DNA of 64,000 bases. It comes from Zoogloea oleivorans. Its GTDB lineage: Bacteria > Pseudomonadota > Gammaproteobacteria > Burkholderiales > Rhodocyclaceae. Of the stretch, positions 47,121 through 58,598 are shown one piece after another (the stretch's first letter is position 1; every line of letters begins with the position of its first letter). The stretch is from assembly GCF_008107625.1 (NCBI RefSeq), contig NZ_SDKK01000017.1, positions 1-64,000 on the forward strand, given 5' to 3'. The notes under the pieces were generated by a model. It did not search any database, was not told the DNA's origin, and worked only from the letters and a program-made list of their open reading frames with translations. Both the position numbers and the translations under genes were made by a program.

Positions 47121-47447
47121 TTACTTGACCGTTCGCGCTTTTTTCTCGTCGATGCCCGACACCCCTTCGCGGCGGCGGAATTCGGCGAGCACGTCATCAA
47201 CCGACAGGCCGAAGTGGGCCAGCAGGATCATGGTATGGAACCATACATCGGTGACTTCCCACACCACGTGCAGCAAGTCCTTGTCCTTGGCGGCCATGAT
47301 GACCTCGGCGGACTCTTCGGCAACCTTCTTGCAGATCGCGTCGGTGCCCTTGTGGAACAGGCCGGACACGTAGGAGGACTCGGGGCTGGCGTCCTTGCGT
47401 GCAGCAAGGGTCTCGGCCACACGGTGCAGCACTTCGATATCGATCAT
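47121..47447 (-). CDS. hisE: Phosphoribosyl-ATP pyrophosphatase
   Basis: 108 aa MazG-like all-alpha enzyme, histidine step 2. Conserved [15 protein letters not shown] near residues 35-50 supplies the metal-binding Glu residues. ATG overlaps the hisI stop by 4 bp. Confidence 0.96.
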   Translation of the reverse strand: MIDIEVLHRVAETLAARKDASPESSYVSGLFHKGTDAICKKVAEESAEVIMAAKDKDLLHVVWEVTDVWFHTMILLAHFGLSVDDVLAEFRRREGVSGIDEKKARTVK

Positions 47448-47839
47448 TTGTAGATGTCCTTCGGGTCTTTAAGAACCGGATCGACGGCCGACCAGCTGCC
47501 GTCAGCGAGGTATTTCTGAAAGAAGCAGCTGCGCCGCCCGGTGTGACAGGCAATACCGCCCACCTGCTCGATCTTCAGAAGTACCACGTCATTGTCGCAA
47601 TCGATGCGGATCTCGCGGATCTTCTGCGTGTGGCCGGACTCTTCGCCCTTGTGCCACAGCCTTCCGCGAGAGCGCGAGAAATATACTGCTTCACCTGTTT
47701 CAGCCGTCCGCGCCAAGGCCTCGCGATTCATCCACGCGAACATCAGCACGTCGCCGGTTTCGGCATCCTGGGCAATCGCGGGGATCAGTCCGTCCTTGTC
47801 CCAGGCAAGTTCGTCAAGCCATGCCGAATTGGCGCTCAC
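47444..47839 (-). CDS. hisI: Phosphoribosyl-AMP cyclohydrolase
   Basis: 131 aa, histidine step 3. Zinc/Mg site residues in [14 protein letters not shown] and [12 protein letters not shown], with [11 protein letters not shown] near the C-terminus. Starts with GTG at 47837-47839, overlapping the hisF stop as GTGA. Separate from hisE, as in most Betaproteobacteria. Confidence 0.96.
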   Translation of the reverse strand: MSANSAWLDELAWDKDGLIPAIAQDAETGDVLMFAWMNREALARTAETGEAVYFSRSRGRLWHKGEESGHTQKIREIRIDCDNDVVLLKIEQVGGIACHTGRRSCFFQKYLADGSWSAVDPVLKDPKDIYK

Positions 47840-48594
47840 AGGCGCACCTCGATACCACGGGCACGCATCAGTTCCTTGGCTTCACGCACAGTGTGATCAC
47901 CGAAGTGAAAGATGCTGGCCGCCAGCACCGCATCGGCACGGCCGAGAGTCACGCCGTCAGCCAGGTGGTCGAGACTACCGACCCCGCCGCTGGCGATAAC
48001 CGGAATCGACACCGCATCCGAAACCGCGCGGGTCAGTCCCAGGTCGAAACCGTTCTTGGTGCCGTCCCGGTCCATGCTGGTGAGCAGAATTTCGCCAGCG
48101 CCAAGAGAAGCAATTTTCTGCGCCCACTCGACGACATCAAGGCCTGTCCGGTTGCGGCCGCCGTGGGTGAACACTTCCCACTTGCCCGGTGCAACCTGCT
48201 TGGCGTCGATGGCGACGACGATGCACTGACTGCCGACCTTGCCGGCCGCATCGGCCACCACCTGCGGATTGTTCACCGCGGCGGTGTTGATGCTGACTTT
48301 GTCGGCACCGGCATTGAGCAGCCGGCGCACGTCATCGACAGTGCGCACGCCTCCGCCCACCGTCAGCGGAATGAAGACCTGCTCGGCCACCTGCTCGACC
48401 ACGTGCAGGATGATGTTGCGGTCGTCCGAGCTGGCGGTGATGTCGAGAAAGGTGATCTCGTCGGCACCCTGCTCGTCATAACGACGGGCCACCTCGACGG
48501 GATCGCCGGCATCCCGCAACTCGATGAAATTAACACCCTTTACAACCCGCCCGGCACTGACGTCGAGGCAGGGGATGATGCGCTTGGCCAGCAT
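47836..48594 (-). CDS. hisF: Imidazole glycerol phosphate synthase subunit HisF
   Basis: 252 aa TIM barrel cyclase. The catalytic Asp residues fit ARIIPCLDV-like [11 protein letters not shown] (near residue 11) and [11 protein letters not shown] (near 130). Works with HisH. The ATG at 48592-48594 is chosen; upstream in-frame sequence belongs to hisA. Confidence 0.96.
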   Translation of the reverse strand: MLAKRIIPCLDVSAGRVVKGVNFIELRDAGDPVEVARRYDEQGADEITFLDITASSDDRNIILHVVEQVAEQVFIPLTVGGGVRTVDDVRRLLNAGADKVSINTAAVNNPQVVADAAGKVGSQCIVVAIDAKQVAPGKWEVFTHGGRNRTGLDVVEWAQKIASLGAGEILLTSMDRDGTKNGFDLGLTRAVSDAVSIPVIASGGVGSLDHLADGVTLGRADAVLAASIFHFGDHTVREAKELMRARGIEVRL

Positions 48595-48598
48595 GGGA

Positions 48599-49345
48599 TC
48601 AGTCGGCCTCGGCAAGCTCGTCGGCACGGGCCTGGGCCGCACCGAAGTCGAGCGTGCCTTCGTAGATGGCCCGACCGGTGATGGCGCCGGTGATGCCTTC
48701 GGACTCCACCGCACACAGGGCCTCCACGTCGGCCATAGCCGCAATGCCGCCACTGGCAATGACAGGAATGCGCAGGGCCTGGGCGAGCTTCACCGTGGCT
48801 TCGATATTCACGCCCGAGAGCATGCCATCGCGGCCGATGTCGGTGTAGATCACGCCTTCGACGCCATAGTCCTCGAACTTCTTGGCGAGGTCGATGACGT
48901 CGTGGCCGGTGAGTTTGGACCAGCCGTCCACTGCCACCTTGCCGTCCTTGGCATCGAGCCCGACGATGATGTGGCCCGGGAAGGCACTGCAGGCATCGTG
49001 CAGGAAGCCGGGGTTTTTCACCGCGGCGGTGCCGATGATGACGTAGGACAGGCCGGCGTCGAGGTAGCGTGCAATGGTATCCAGGTCACGGATGCCGCCG
49101 CCGAGTTGAACCGGGATCTCGTCGCCAACCTCTTTGAGGATGGCCTTGATCGCCGCTTCGTTCTTCGGCTTGCCGGCAAAGGCACCGTTCAGATCAACCA
49201 GATGCAGGCGCCGGGCGCCCTGGTCGATCCAGTGTCGGGCCATGGCCTGGGGGTCTTCGGAGAAGACCGTGGCAGCGTCCATTTCGCCTTGTTTCAGGCG
49301 CACGCAGTGACCGTCCTTGAGGTCGATAGCGGGAATCAGCAGCAT
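48599..49345 (-). CDS. hisA: Phosphoribosylformimino-AICAR ribotide isomerase
   Basis: 248 aa TIM barrel related to His[16 protein letters not shown] at the N-terminus includes the catalytic Asp, and [12 protein letters not shown] carries the second Asp. 4 bp before hisF. Confidence 0.96.
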   Translation of the reverse strand: MLLIPAIDLKDGHCVRLKQGEMDAATVFSEDPQAMARHWIDQGARRLHLVDLNGAFAGKPKNEAAIKAILKEVGDEIPVQLGGGIRDLDTIARYLDAGLSYVIIGTAAVKNPGFLHDACSAFPGHIIVGLDAKDGKVAVDGWSKLTGHDVIDLAKKFEDYGVEGVIYTDIGRDGMLSGVNIEATVKLAQALRIPVIASGGIAAMADVEALCAVESEGITGAITGRAIYEGTLDFGAAQARADELAEAD

Positions 49346-49403
49346 AGGAAGAGAAGGGCGGTAGGAGTTGAAACGGAACGACGGAATGGATCGGAGCGTG
49401 AAA

Positions 49404-50042
49404 TCAGGGCTTCCAGCACATGAAGTTCGACAGGAGTTGCAGCCCAGCTTGCGCGCTCTTTTCCGGATGGAATTGGATGGCGAAGATATTAGCCTGCGCT
49501 ACCGCCCCGGTAAAGGGGATGCCGTAATCGGTTGTGGCAGCGACGAGGGCCGGATCGGCCGGATCCACGTAATAACTATGCACATAGTAGAAGCGGGCAC
49601 CGTCTTCGATGCCATCCCAAAGGGGGTGGGCCTGCTTCTGCCACACCTCGTTCCAGCCCATGTGCGGCACCTTCAGGCGGGAACCATCAGCGGCCACCAT
49701 TTTGTCGGCGGGAAAGCGGCGCACTTCACCCTTGAAGATGCCAAGACCAGGCACGTTGCCTTCTTCGCTGTGCTCGAAAAGCATTTGCTGGCCAATGCAG
49801 ATACCGAGGAAAGGCTTGTTCTTGGCCGCTTCCAGCACCGCCGGGCGCAAGCCACGGGCGTCCAGTTCACGCATGCAGTCGGGCATCGCCCCCTGGCCGG
49901 GGAAGACCACCCGGTCAGCGGACAGCACTTCCTGCGGATCGGCGGTCACGACGATCGTCGCGTCGCTGGCCACATGCTCGATGGCCTTGGCCACGGAACG
50001 CAGGTTGCCCATGCCGTAATCGATGATCGCAACCTTGCTCAT
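49404..50042 (-). CDS. hisH: Imidazole glycerol phosphate synthase glutaminase HisH
   Basis: 212 aa class I glutamine amidotransferase. Nucleophile Cys is in FLGICIGQQ; His and Glu of the triad are in [10 protein letters not shown]. Provides ammonia to HisF. ATG overlaps the hisB stop by 4 bp. Confidence 0.96.
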   Translation of the reverse strand: MSKVAIIDYGMGNLRSVAKAIEHVASDATIVVTADPQEVLSADRVVFPGQGAMPDCMRELDARGLRPAVLEAAKNKPFLGICIGQQMLFEHSEEGNVPGLGIFKGEVRRFPADKMVAADGSRLKVPHMGWNEVWQKQAHPLWDGIEDGARFYYVHSYYVDPADPALVAATTDYGIPFTGAVAQANIFAIQFHPEKSAQAGLQLLSNFMCWKP

Positions 50043-50626
50043 AGCGCCCCCTTGGTGGACGGCACCACGCCGGCCTGGCGCGGATCGGGCGTCACGGCCA
50101 TGCGCAGGGCACGACCGAAAGCCTTGAAAACGGTTTCGCACTGATGGTGCGCGTTGCGCCCCTTCAGGTTGTCAATGTGCAGACTCACGCCGGCATGATT
50201 GACGAAGCCCTGGAAAAACTCATAAACGAGCTGGGTATCCAGTGCACCGATGGCACCGGCCGAGAAAGGCACATCGAACTCCAGCCCGGGGCGACCGGAC
50301 AGGTCCACCACCACGCGGGACAGGGCCTCGTCGAGGGGCACATAGGCATGACCGTAGCGGGTCAGGCCCTTCTTGTCGCCGACGGCCCTGGCAAAGGCCT
50401 GACCGACGGTGATGCCCACGTCTTCCACCGTATGGTGGCCGTCGATGTGCAGATCGCCGACGGCTTCGATCTCGAGATCGAAGGTGCCGTGACGGGCGAT
50501 CTGATCGAGCATGTGATCGAAGAAACCGATACCGGTGTTGAGCTGGCTGTTACCCGAGCCATCCAGGTTGATCTTGACCCGGATCTTGGTCTCAAGGGTA
50601 TCGCGGGAGATTTCGGCTTGCCGCAT
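50039..50626 (-). CDS. hisB: Imidazoleglycerol-phosphate dehydratase
   Basis: 195 aa monofunctional dehydratase without the phosphatase domain. Metal-binding motifs HHTVEDVGI and [17 protein letters not shown] are present. The phosphatase for histidinol-P must lie elsewhere. First gene of the minus-strand hisBHAFIE block, divergent from hisC. Confidence 0.96.
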   Translation of the reverse strand: MRQAEISRDTLETKIRVKINLDGSGNSQLNTGIGFFDHMLDQIARHGTFDLEIEAVGDLHIDGHHTVEDVGITVGQAFARAVGDKKGLTRYGHAYVPLDEALSRVVVDLSGRPGLEFDVPFSAGAIGALDTQLVYEFFQGFVNHAGVSLHIDNLKGRNAHHQCETVFKAFGRALRMAVTPDPRQAGVVPSTKGAL

Positions 50627-50736
50627 TGCGCTATTTTCCAGAAGAACGGTCGGAACAGGGGATTGGATGGGGTCATGATAGCATTTAGTGTTTTCATCGT
50701 CCCTTGCGGCGCCACGCACCGCCGAGCACGCCAGCC

Positions 50737-51828
50737 ATGAGCCGTTTCTGGAGCCCCGTCGTTCACGACTTGACCCCCTATGTTCCCGGTGAGCAGCCCA
50801 AGCTCGCCAACCTGGTCAAGCTCAACACCAACGAGAACCCCTACCCGCCCAGCCCTCGTGTGCTGGAAGCGATCCGCGACGAACTGGGCGAGAGCGCCGA
50901 CAGCCTCAAGCTCTACCCGGACCCGACCGGCTCGCAACTGAAAGCCGCCGTCGGCCGGCACTTCGGCGTGCCGCCGGAATGGGTCTTCGTCGGCAACAGC
51001 TCGGACGAAGTCCTTGCCCATACCTTCCAGGCCCTGCTCAAGCACGACAAGCCCCTGCTCTTCCCGGACATCAGCTACAGCTTTTATCCGGTGTATTGCG
51101 GGCTGTACGGCATTGACTACGAAACCGTGGCACTGGACGAAGACTTCGCGATCTGCGTCGACGACTACCTCGCCCGTGGTGCAGCCAAGGTCGGCGCGGT
51201 AATCTTCCCGAACCCCAACGCCCCCACCGGCCGCCTGCTGCCGCTCGCCGACATCGCCCGCCTGGCGGCCGCCCTGCCCGACAGCCCGATTGTCATCGAT
51301 GAGGCCTATGTGGATTTCGGCGGCCTGGATGTCATTCCCACCGCCGTCGGGCTGGTGAAGCAGCACCCGAACATCCTGGTTACCCAGACGCTCTCCAAAT
51401 CGCGCTCGCTGGCCGGACTGCGGGTTGGCTACGCCATCGGCCAGCCGGAGCTGATCGAAGCGTTGACGCGGGTAAAGGACAGCTTCAATTCCTATCCGCT
51501 CGACCGCCTTGCCATCGTGGGCGCCAGCGCGGCGATGGACGACGCAGACTACTTCGACCAGACCCGTCGGCATGTAATTGCCAGCCGCGACGCGCTGAGC
51601 AACGGGCTCGCCGCACTGGGCTTTTCGGTTCTGCCCTCGGCCGCGAACTTCGTCTTTGCCCGTCACCCGGCCCGGGATGCCGCTGCGCTGGCCGCCGCAC
51701 TACGCGAGCGCAGCATCATCGTGCGTCACTTCAAGGCCGCACGCATCGACCAGTTTCTGCGCATCACAGTCGGCACCGACGTCCAGTGCCGGCTGCTGCT
51801 CGATGCACTGAAGGAAATTCTCGCCTGA
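50737..51828 (+). CDS. hisC: Histidinol-phosphate aminotransferase
   Basis: 363 aa class I/II PLP aminotransferase. PLP lysine is in [14 protein letters not shown] near residue 221, NENPY at about 34, and NPNAPTG near 158. Start ATG at 50737. It is on the plus strand between hisB and hisD, although both neighbours are on the minus strand, so it is inverted relative to the usual operon order. Divergent from hisB by 110 bp and followed by a terminator. Confidence 0.95.
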   Translation: MSRFWSPVVHDLTPYVPGEQPKLANLVKLNTNENPYPPSPRVLEAIRDELGESADSLKLYPDPTGSQLKAAVGRHFGVPPEWVFVGNSSDEVLAHTFQALLKHDKPLLFPDISYSFYPVYCGLYGIDYETVALDEDFAICVDDYLARGAAKVGAVIFPNPNAPTGRLLPLADIARLAAALPDSPIVIDEAYVDFGGLDVIPTAVGLVKQHPNILVTQTLSKSRSLAGLRVGYAIGQPELIEALTRVKDSFNSYPLDRLAIVGASAAMDDADYFDQTRRHVIASRDALSNGLAALGFSVLPSAANFVFARHPARDAAALAAALRERSIIVRHFKAARIDQFLRITVGTDVQCRLLLDALKEILA

Positions 51829-51843
51829 CCCGCAGGTGCCAAG

Positions 51844-51874
51844 AAAAAGCCGCACCCTTGGGTGCGGCTTTTTT
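51844..51874. terminator. Bidirectional terminator between hisC and hisD
   Basis: Stem AAAAAGCCGCACCC / GGGTGCGGCTTTTT with a two-base centre, followed by T. Closes hisC on the plus strand and hisD on the minus strand. Confidence 0.93.
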
Positions 51875-51891
51875 GCATCCGTCGCGGGCAA

Positions 51892-53208
51892 TCAGCGCTT
51901 CAAACGCATCTCCGCCGAACGGGCGTGGGCCTGCAAGCCTTCACCGTGGGCCAGCACCGAGGCGATCCGCCCAAGCGTCTGTGCCCCCGCCTCGGATATG
52001 TCGATGAGGCTGGTACGCTTCTGGAAGTCATACACTCCCAGCGGGCTGGAGAAACGCGCGCTGCGCATGGTCGGCAGCACGTGGTTCGGACCGGCGCAGT
52101 AATCGCCCAGCGCCTCGACCGAGTAGTGACCGATGAAGATCGCCCCGGCATGGCGGATCTTGTCGACCCACTGGTAGGGATCAGCGAGGGACAACTCCAG
52201 GTGCTCCGGCGCGATGCGGTTGGCGATCTCGCAGGCTTCGTCGAGATCCTTCACAAGGATCAGCGCCCCCCGGTTCTTGAGGGACGTGGCGATGGTTTCG
52301 CGACGCGGCATCTCCGGCAACAGGCGGGTGATGCTCTCCTCCACGCGACCGATGAAGGCTTCGTCGGTACACAACAGGATGGACTGGGCCAGCTCGTCGT
52401 GTTCGGCCTGGGCGAAGAGATCCATCGCCACCCAGTCCGGATTGCCGGAACCGTCGGAGATGATCAGCACTTCGGACGGCCCGGCCACCATGTCGATGCC
52501 AACGGTGCCGAACACTCGCCGCTTGGCAGCCGCCACGTAAGCGTTGCCCGGACCGACGATCTTGTCCACCTGCGGGATGGTTGCCGTACCGTAGGCCAGT
52601 GCGGCCACAGCCTGGGCGCCACCGATGGTGAACACCCGGTCGACGCCAGTGATGGCGGCAGCGGCCAGCACCAACTGGTTCTTCTGGCCGTGGGGCGTCG
52701 GCACCACCATGATCAGTTCGCCGACGCCAGCCACCTTGGCCGGCACCGCATTCATCAGCACCGAACTGGGATAGCACGCCCGACCGCCCGGCACGTAAAG
52801 GCCAACGCGATCCAGCGGAGTGATCTTCTGGCCGAGACGGGTGCCGTCCATGCCCGGGGATTCATCGGTGTAGCGCCACGACTCCTGCACCTGACGTTCG
52901 TGATAGCTGCGCACACGGCCGGCAGCCAGCTCCAACGCATTGCGCTGCTCGGCACCGAGGCCGGCCAGCGCGGCGGCCAACTCGCTCTTCGGCAGTTCGA
53001 GCGCAGCCATGTCGGGCGCATCGAGGTGGTCGAAGCGGCGGGTGTACTCGACGACCGCCGCATCGCCATCCCGCCGCACCGTCTGCAGGATGTCGGCGAC
53101 GGCCAGTTCGATCGCCGCGTCGGTACTGCCTTCGAAGGCCAGCAGGGCATCGAGGGTGGCAACAAAACCGGAATCGGTGGACGACAGACGACGAATCTGG
53201 GCACTCAT
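51892..53208 (-). CDS. hisD: Histidinol dehydrogenase
   Basis: 438 aa NAD/zinc enzyme, final two oxidations of histidine synthesis. [22 protein letters not shown] and IDMVAGPSE and the zinc-binding motifs EHDE and HVLPT are intact. ATG overlaps the hisG stop by 4 bp. Confidence 0.97.
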   Translation of the reverse strand: MSAQIRRLSSTDSGFVATLDALLAFEGSTDAAIELAVADILQTVRRDGDAAVVEYTRRFDHLDAPDMAALELPKSELAAALAGLGAEQRNALELAAGRVRSYHERQVQESWRYTDESPGMDGTRLGQKITPLDRVGLYVPGGRACYPSSVLMNAVPAKVAGVGELIMVVPTPHGQKNQLVLAAAAITGVDRVFTIGGAQAVAALAYGTATIPQVDKIVGPGNAYVAAAKRRVFGTVGIDMVAGPSEVLIISDGSGNPDWVAMDLFAQAEHDELAQSILLCTDEAFIGRVEESITRLLPEMPRRETIATSLKNRGALILVKDLDEACEIANRIAPEHLELSLADPYQWVDKIRHAGAIFIGHYSVEALGDYCAGPNHVLPTMRSARFSSPLGVYDFQKRTSLIDISEAGAQTLGRIASVLAHGEGLQAHARSAEMRLKR

Positions 53209-53849
53209 GGCTTGATGGCTCCGGCAAAGGCCTCCAGCACCGGCTGGATCAACTCACGCTTGAGCTTGAGGGAGGCCTGATTGACAACGAGGCGGGAGCT
53301 GATGGGCATGATGTCCTCCACCTCGACCAGATTGTTGGCACGCAGGGTGTTGCCGGTGGACACCAGATCGACGATGGCATCGGCCAACCCAACCAGCGGC
53401 GCCAGCTCCATGGAACCGTAGAGCTTGATCAGGTCCACGTGCATGCCCTTGGCGGCAAAGTGTTCCTTGGCCGCCTTGACGTACTTGGTCGCCACGCGGA
53501 TGCGCGCACCGCGCTTGACGGCCGCGGCGTAGTCGAAATCCTTTTGCACCGCCACGCACAAACGACACTTGGCGATGTTCAGGTCGAGGGGCTGGTACAG
53601 CCCGGCCCCGCCGTGTTCGATCAGCGTGTCCTTGCCGGCGATACCCATGTCGGCGGCACCGTACTGCACGTAAGTCGGCGTATCGGTGGCGCGCACGATG
53701 ACCAGCCGCACATCCGGCCGGTTGGTGCCGAGAATGAGCTTGCGCGATGTATCCGGATTGTCGGTCGGGGTGATCCCTGCGGCGGCCAGCAGCGGCAAGG
53801 TTTCTTCGAAGATTCGGCCCTTCGAAAGGGCGAGCGTAATGCCGTTCAA
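53205..53849 (-). CDS. hisG: ATP phosphoribosyltransferase, short form
   Basis: 214 aa, first step of histidine synthesis. The short form lacks the regulatory C-terminal domain and needs HisZ as partner; hisZ is not in the window. [15 protein letters not shown] at the N-terminus and the PRPP loop GNTLRANNL are typical. The start is TTG at 53847-53849, giving the family N-terminus; no strong Shine-Dalgarno is seen. Confidence 0.94.
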   Translation of the reverse strand: MNGITLALSKGRIFEETLPLLAAAGITPTDNPDTSRKLILGTNRPDVRLVIVRATDTPTYVQYGAADMGIAGKDTLIEHGGAGLYQPLDLNIAKCRLCVAVQKDFDYAAAVKRGARIRVATKYVKAAKEHFAAKGMHVDLIKLYGSMELAPLVGLADAIVDLVSTGNTLRANNLVEVEDIMPISSRLVVNQASLKLKRELIQPVLEAFAGAIKP

Positions 53850-53962
53850 GATGATGATCTGTCTGCGTAAAAAGTGATTCTAGCCGATTCGCGGCCAGGT
53901 CCGCACCGAGGTATCCAGGAAGGCATTTGTTCCGCGGCGCCCCTTCTGATAGCCTTGACCCC

Positions 53963-54002
53963 ATGGCTGAACCGCTGAAGCGGGTTCGGCCATTTTCTTT
54001 TC
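53963..54002 (+). terminator. Terminator-like leader hairpin before rnk
   Basis: A long stem (ATGGC-GAACC-GCT paired with AGC-GGTTC-GCCAT) is followed by TTTTCTTTT, 22 bp before the rnk start. Being inside the rnk leader it could attenuate rnk; alternatively it ends something from upstream. No plus-strand gene precedes it within 2 kb. Confidence 0.6.
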
Positions 54003-54023
54003 CTTCACTCCGGAGAGTTTGAC

Positions 54024-54407
54024 ATGAAACCCGAAATCATCGTTTCAACCCACGATCTCGAACGCCTGGAAGGCCTGCTCTCAAAGCCGCCGACCCGCAA
54101 CCGCAGCGATCTCGACGACCTGCGCGCCGAACTCGATCGCGCCAATGTACTCGACAGCGACGCCATGCCCGACAACGTCATCACGATGAACAGCCGCGCC
54201 CGTTTCCGCGAGGAAACATCAGGCCGCGAATACGAACTGACCCTGGCCTGGCCCCAGGACGCCAGCGCGGCCGATGGAAAAGTCTCCATCTTCTCGCCAG
54301 CCGGCAGCGCCCTGCTCGGCCTCTCGGCCGGCCAGCACATTGACTGGCAAACACCAGAAGGCCATGCCATCAAGCTCACGGTACTGGCAGTAAGCCCGGC
54401 CAGCTGA
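54024..54407 (+). CDS. rnk: Nucleoside diphosphate kinase regulator (Rnk, GreA/GreB C-terminal family)
   Basis: 127 aa. Rnk N-terminal helices (ERLEGLLSKPPTRNRSDLDDLRAEL) and C-terminal GreA/B FKBP-like domain (EYELTLAWPQDA, IFSPAGSALLGL). Binds RNA polymerase; GGAG precedes the ATG. Lies on the plus strand between hisG and murA, which are both on the minus strand. Confidence 0.93.
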   Translation: MKPEIIVSTHDLERLEGLLSKPPTRNRSDLDDLRAELDRANVLDSDAMPDNVITMNSRARFREETSGREYELTLAWPQDASAADGKVSIFSPAGSALLGLSAGQHIDWQTPEGHAIKLTVLAVSPAS

Positions 54408-54473
54408 GCCGGACGCCCAAGGCGTCCGAAGCCTCCCGACATGGGCCGCAGCAAGCGGCCCACCTCACGAATT

Positions 54474-55727
<1,254 letters not shown>

Positions 55728-55738
55728 TCAATGGGCGT

Positions 55739-55993
55739 TCAGCCCAGTTCCTTCAGCAATTCGGCCCACTGGCCGGGAGTAAAGGTGGTCAGCTGGAGAG
55801 CGTGGATCTCGTTGCCCATCAGCTTGCCGAGGGTGGCGTAAACCAGCTGATGCTGACGCACGCGCGGCTTGCCGTCGAACTCGGGGCTGACCACGATGCC
55901 CGAGAAGTGGGTGCCGTCTTCACCTTCGATTTGCAGGAATTCGCAATGGAGTCCGGCCACGATGAGCCGTTCGATTTCACTAGCTTGAAACAT
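55739..55993 (-). CDS. ibaG: BolA family protein IbaG
   Basis: 84 aa BolA/IbaG protein, thought to handle Fe-S clusters with glutaredoxins. VRQHQLVYATLGKLMGNEIHAL is the BolA signature, with the invariant His in RQHQLVY. Lies between the ABC permease and murA, as in many Proteobacteria. Confidence 0.93.
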   Translation of the reverse strand: MFQASEIERLIVAGLHCEFLQIEGEDGTHFSGIVVSPEFDGKPRVRQHQLVYATLGKLMGNEIHALQLTTFTPGQWAELLKELG

Positions 55994-56003
55994 TTTCTAA
56001 TCC

Positions 56004-56759
56004 TCAGGCCCGCAGTTTGTAGCCCCTGGCAAGCATTTGCAGGGTAATGATTGCGAGCACGATAAAACAGACTGTCACTACTCCGATGCTCATCCAGGGA
56101 GAGACATCGGAGACCCCGAAAAATCCGTAGCGGAACCCGTCAATCATGAAGAAAAACGGGTTGAAATGCGAGACGCCCTGCCAAAAATCCGGCAGGGAAT
56201 GAATCGAGTAGAACACGCCGGAGAGCATCGTCAGCGGCATGATCAGGAAGTTCTGAAAGGCGGCGAGCTGGTCGAACTTGTCAGCCCAGATCCCGGCAAT
56301 CACCCCCAGGCTGGCCAGGAAAGCGCCGCCAATCAGCGTGAAAGCGACAATCCACAGCGGCTCGGCCACACTGAAGGACGCAAACGGCAGCGACACCAGC
56401 AGCACGCCCAGCCCGCACATGGTGCCACGCAGCACGGCCGCCAGCACGTAGGCCATATAGAACTCCCGGTAGGAGATCGGCGGAAGCAGCACGAACACGA
56501 TGTTGCCGGTGATCTTGCTCTGAATGAGAGACGAGGAACTGTTGGCGAAGGCGTTCTGCAACACCGTCATCATCACCAGGCCGGGCACCAGGAAGGCCGT
56601 GTAACTGACACCCGGATAGGGCTGGACGTGATCCTCCAGCACATGACCGAAGATCAGCAGGTAGAGCACTGCGGTGAGCACCGGCGACAACACGGTCTGG
56701 AAACCCACCTTCCAGAAACGCAGGCACTCCTTGTATAACAGGGTCTTGAAGCCTTCCAT
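56004..56759 (-). CDS. ABC-2 type transporter permease (YadH type)
   Basis: 251 aa, about six membrane helices. ABC-2 permease with the text MLSGVFYSIHSLPDFWQ. Partner of the ATPase upstream at 6 bp. Substrate unknown; location beside mla suggests a lipid or envelope role, which is inference. Confidence 0.92.
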   Translation of the reverse strand: MEGFKTLLYKECLRFWKVGFQTVLSPVLTAVLYLLIFGHVLEDHVQPYPGVSYTAFLVPGLVMMTVLQNAFANSSSSLIQSKITGNIVFVLLPPISYREFYMAYVLAAVLRGTMCGLGVLLVSLPFASFSVAEPLWIVAFTLIGGAFLASLGVIAGIWADKFDQLAAFQNFLIMPLTMLSGVFYSIHSLPDFWQGVSHFNPFFFMIDGFRYGFFGVSDVSPWMSIGVVTVCFIVLAIITLQMLARGYKLRA

Positions 56760-56765
56760 GGATCC

Positions 56766-57668
56766 TCAGTTCTGATTCATCACGCCGACGAAGACCTGTT
56801 CCAGGTCCGGCTTGCCGATCGCCATGTCGACGATTTCCGCACCGGCGGATTTCAGGCCGGCGAGGAGCTGGCCGACGTCGTCGAAGCGCTCGAAGGCGAG
56901 TTCAAGATCGACGCCGTCGCACTTGACCACCTGGGCGGCCAGCGCCTCGGGCAAAACGACGGCGGCGGCGAGGCGCACCTGCAAATTATGGCTGGCGAAG
57001 CGCTGGAGCAGATTGGCGGTGGTATCGAGGGCCACCACCCGTCCGGCCTTGAGCATGGCGATGCGCCCGCACAGGGACTCGGCTTCTTCCAGATAATGGG
57101 TGGTCAACACGATGGTATGACCATCGCGGTTGAGCTTGCGGATGAACTGCCACAGGCCGTGACGCAACTCCACATCGACACCGGCGGTGGGTTCGTCAAG
57201 GACGATTACGGGGGGGCGGTGCACCAGCGCCTGAGCCACCAGCGCCCGCCGCTTCATGCCACCGGAGAGCAGGCGCATGTTAACGTCACCCTTCGAGGTC
57301 AGATCCAGGCTGTGAAGGATTTCGTCGATCCAGGCGTCATTGTTGCGAATCCCGAAATAGCCAGACTGGATGCGCAGCATCTCGCGCACCGAGAAAAAGG
57401 GGTCAAACACCAGTTCCTGCGGCACCACGCCGAGGGCCAGGCGAGCGGCGCGGTAATCATGCACCACGTCGTGGCCCATCACTTCAAGCGTGCCGGAGTC
57501 GGCCCGGGCCAGCCCGGCCAGCGTCGAGATGAGGGTCGTTTTGCCGGCGCCATTGGGGCCGAGGAGACCGAAGAACTCACCCTGCGCCACTTCCAGATCC
57601 ACCCCGGCCAGGGCCTGAAGGGAACGGAAACGCTTGGTGACACCGGCAATGCGGATCGCAGGACTCAT
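56766..57668 (-). CDS. ABC transporter ATP-binding protein (YadG type)
   Basis: 300 aa. Walker A GPNGAGKTT near residue 40, signature LLSGGMKRR, Walker B VIVLDEPTAGVD. Start ATG at 57666-57668. Downstream of mlaB by 16 bp. Confidence 0.93.
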   Translation of the reverse strand: MSPAIRIAGVTKRFRSLQALAGVDLEVAQGEFFGLLGPNGAGKTTLISTLAGLARADSGTLEVMGHDVVHDYRAARLALGVVPQELVFDPFFSVREMLRIQSGYFGIRNNDAWIDEILHSLDLTSKGDVNMRLLSGGMKRRALVAQALVHRPPVIVLDEPTAGVDVELRHGLWQFIRKLNRDGHTIVLTTHYLEEAESLCGRIAMLKAGRVVALDTTANLLQRFASHNLQVRLAAAVVLPEALAAQVVKCDGVDLELAFERFDDVGQLLAGLKSAGAEIVDMAIGKPDLEQVFVGVMNQN

Positions 57669-57684
57669 GAACGGTACGGAAGGC

Positions 57685-57969
57685 TCAGGGAGCCAGCGGA
57701 AGAATGGCGTCGACGTCGTAGAGGGACGCAAGACTGACCAGCGCCGGCGGGGCGTGATCGATGGAAAGCTGCCGCCCGGCAGCCCTGGCGGCCCGTACCC
57801 AGCTGAGCAGCAGGGCCAGGGCGGCAGAGTCCACGTGGGTTACCGCAGACAGATCGACCACCCGATCGGCCTCGACCACCTGGGCACGGCCCTCCTCCAC
57901 CACCCCGGCAACCGTGGCGATGGTGAGCGGGCCGGAAAGGCTCAGGCGATTGCCTTCCGCATTGATCAT
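57685..57969 (-). CDS. mlaB: STAS domain protein MlaB
   Basis: 94 aa. STAS fold with VDLSAVTHVDSAALALLL (conserved Ser). Part of the MlaFEDB ABC complex in the inner membrane. ATG overlaps the mlaC stop by 4 bp. Confidence 0.9.
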   Translation of the reverse strand: MINAEGNRLSLSGPLTIATVAGVVEEGRAQVVEADRVVDLSAVTHVDSAALALLLSWVRAARAAGRQLSIDHAPPALVSLASLYDVDAILPLAP

Positions 57970-58598
57970 TTCTTGGCCGACACCGCGGGGTCGATCTGCT
58001 TGTTCTTGTCTTTGAGGGACTTGATCAGGCCGTCGATGCCGCCGCTGCGCACCTCCTGGCCGAAGCTGTCCCGATAGTTGGTGACCAGGCTCACGCCCGC
58101 CACCATGACGTCGTAGACCTTCCAGTTGTCGCCCTGCTTTTCCAGGTTGTAGTCAATCTGCACCGCCTTGGCGCCCGGCTGACGAACTTCCGTGCGGACG
58201 ATCACGTCGGTCTCTTCCGGCTTGGCCTTGAGCGGCTTGAAGTCGATCTGCTGGTTGCGGTACTGGGTCAGGGCGTTGGAATAGGTGCGCACCAGCAAGG
58301 TCTTGAACTCATTGGTCAACACCGCCTTCTGGTCGGCATTGGCCTGTTTCCAGTCCTTGCCCACGGCCAGACGGGTCATGTGAGCGAAATCGAAATACGG
58401 CAGCACCTTGGTTTCGACCAGCTCAACGGCCTTGCGGGTGTCGCCAGACTGAATCGCCTTGTCCTGACGAACGATGGTGATCACATCGTCGGTGACGCTC
58501 TTGACCAGTGCGTCGGGCGCAATGGCATCGGCAAAAGCATTGAACTGGATACCGATACCAAGAGCCAGCGCGGCCAGCAGGGAAGCAACTTTTTTCAT
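57966..58598 (-). CDS. mlaC: Periplasmic phospholipid-binding protein MlaC
   Basis: 210 aa with a signal peptide (cleavage near residue 23). Ttg2D/MlaC fold. Carries lipids between MlaA at the outer membrane and MlaD at the inner. Overlaps mlaA by 4 bp. Confidence 0.94.
   Translation of the reverse strand: MKKVASLLAALALGIGIQFNAFADAIAPDALVKSVTDDVITIVRQDKAIQSGDTRKAVELVETKVLPYFDFAHMTRLAVGKDWKQANADQKAVLTNEFKTLLVRTYSNALTQYRNQQIDFKPLKAKPEETDVIVRTEVRQPGAKAVQIDYNLEKQGDNWKVYDVMVAGVSLVTNYRDSFGQEVRSGGIDGLIKSLKDKNKQIDPAVSAKK

Noticed and set aside
50362-51666. Long minus-strand frame across hisC and hisB
   Set aside because: It overlaps hisC in antisense and only picks up hisB sequence out of frame.
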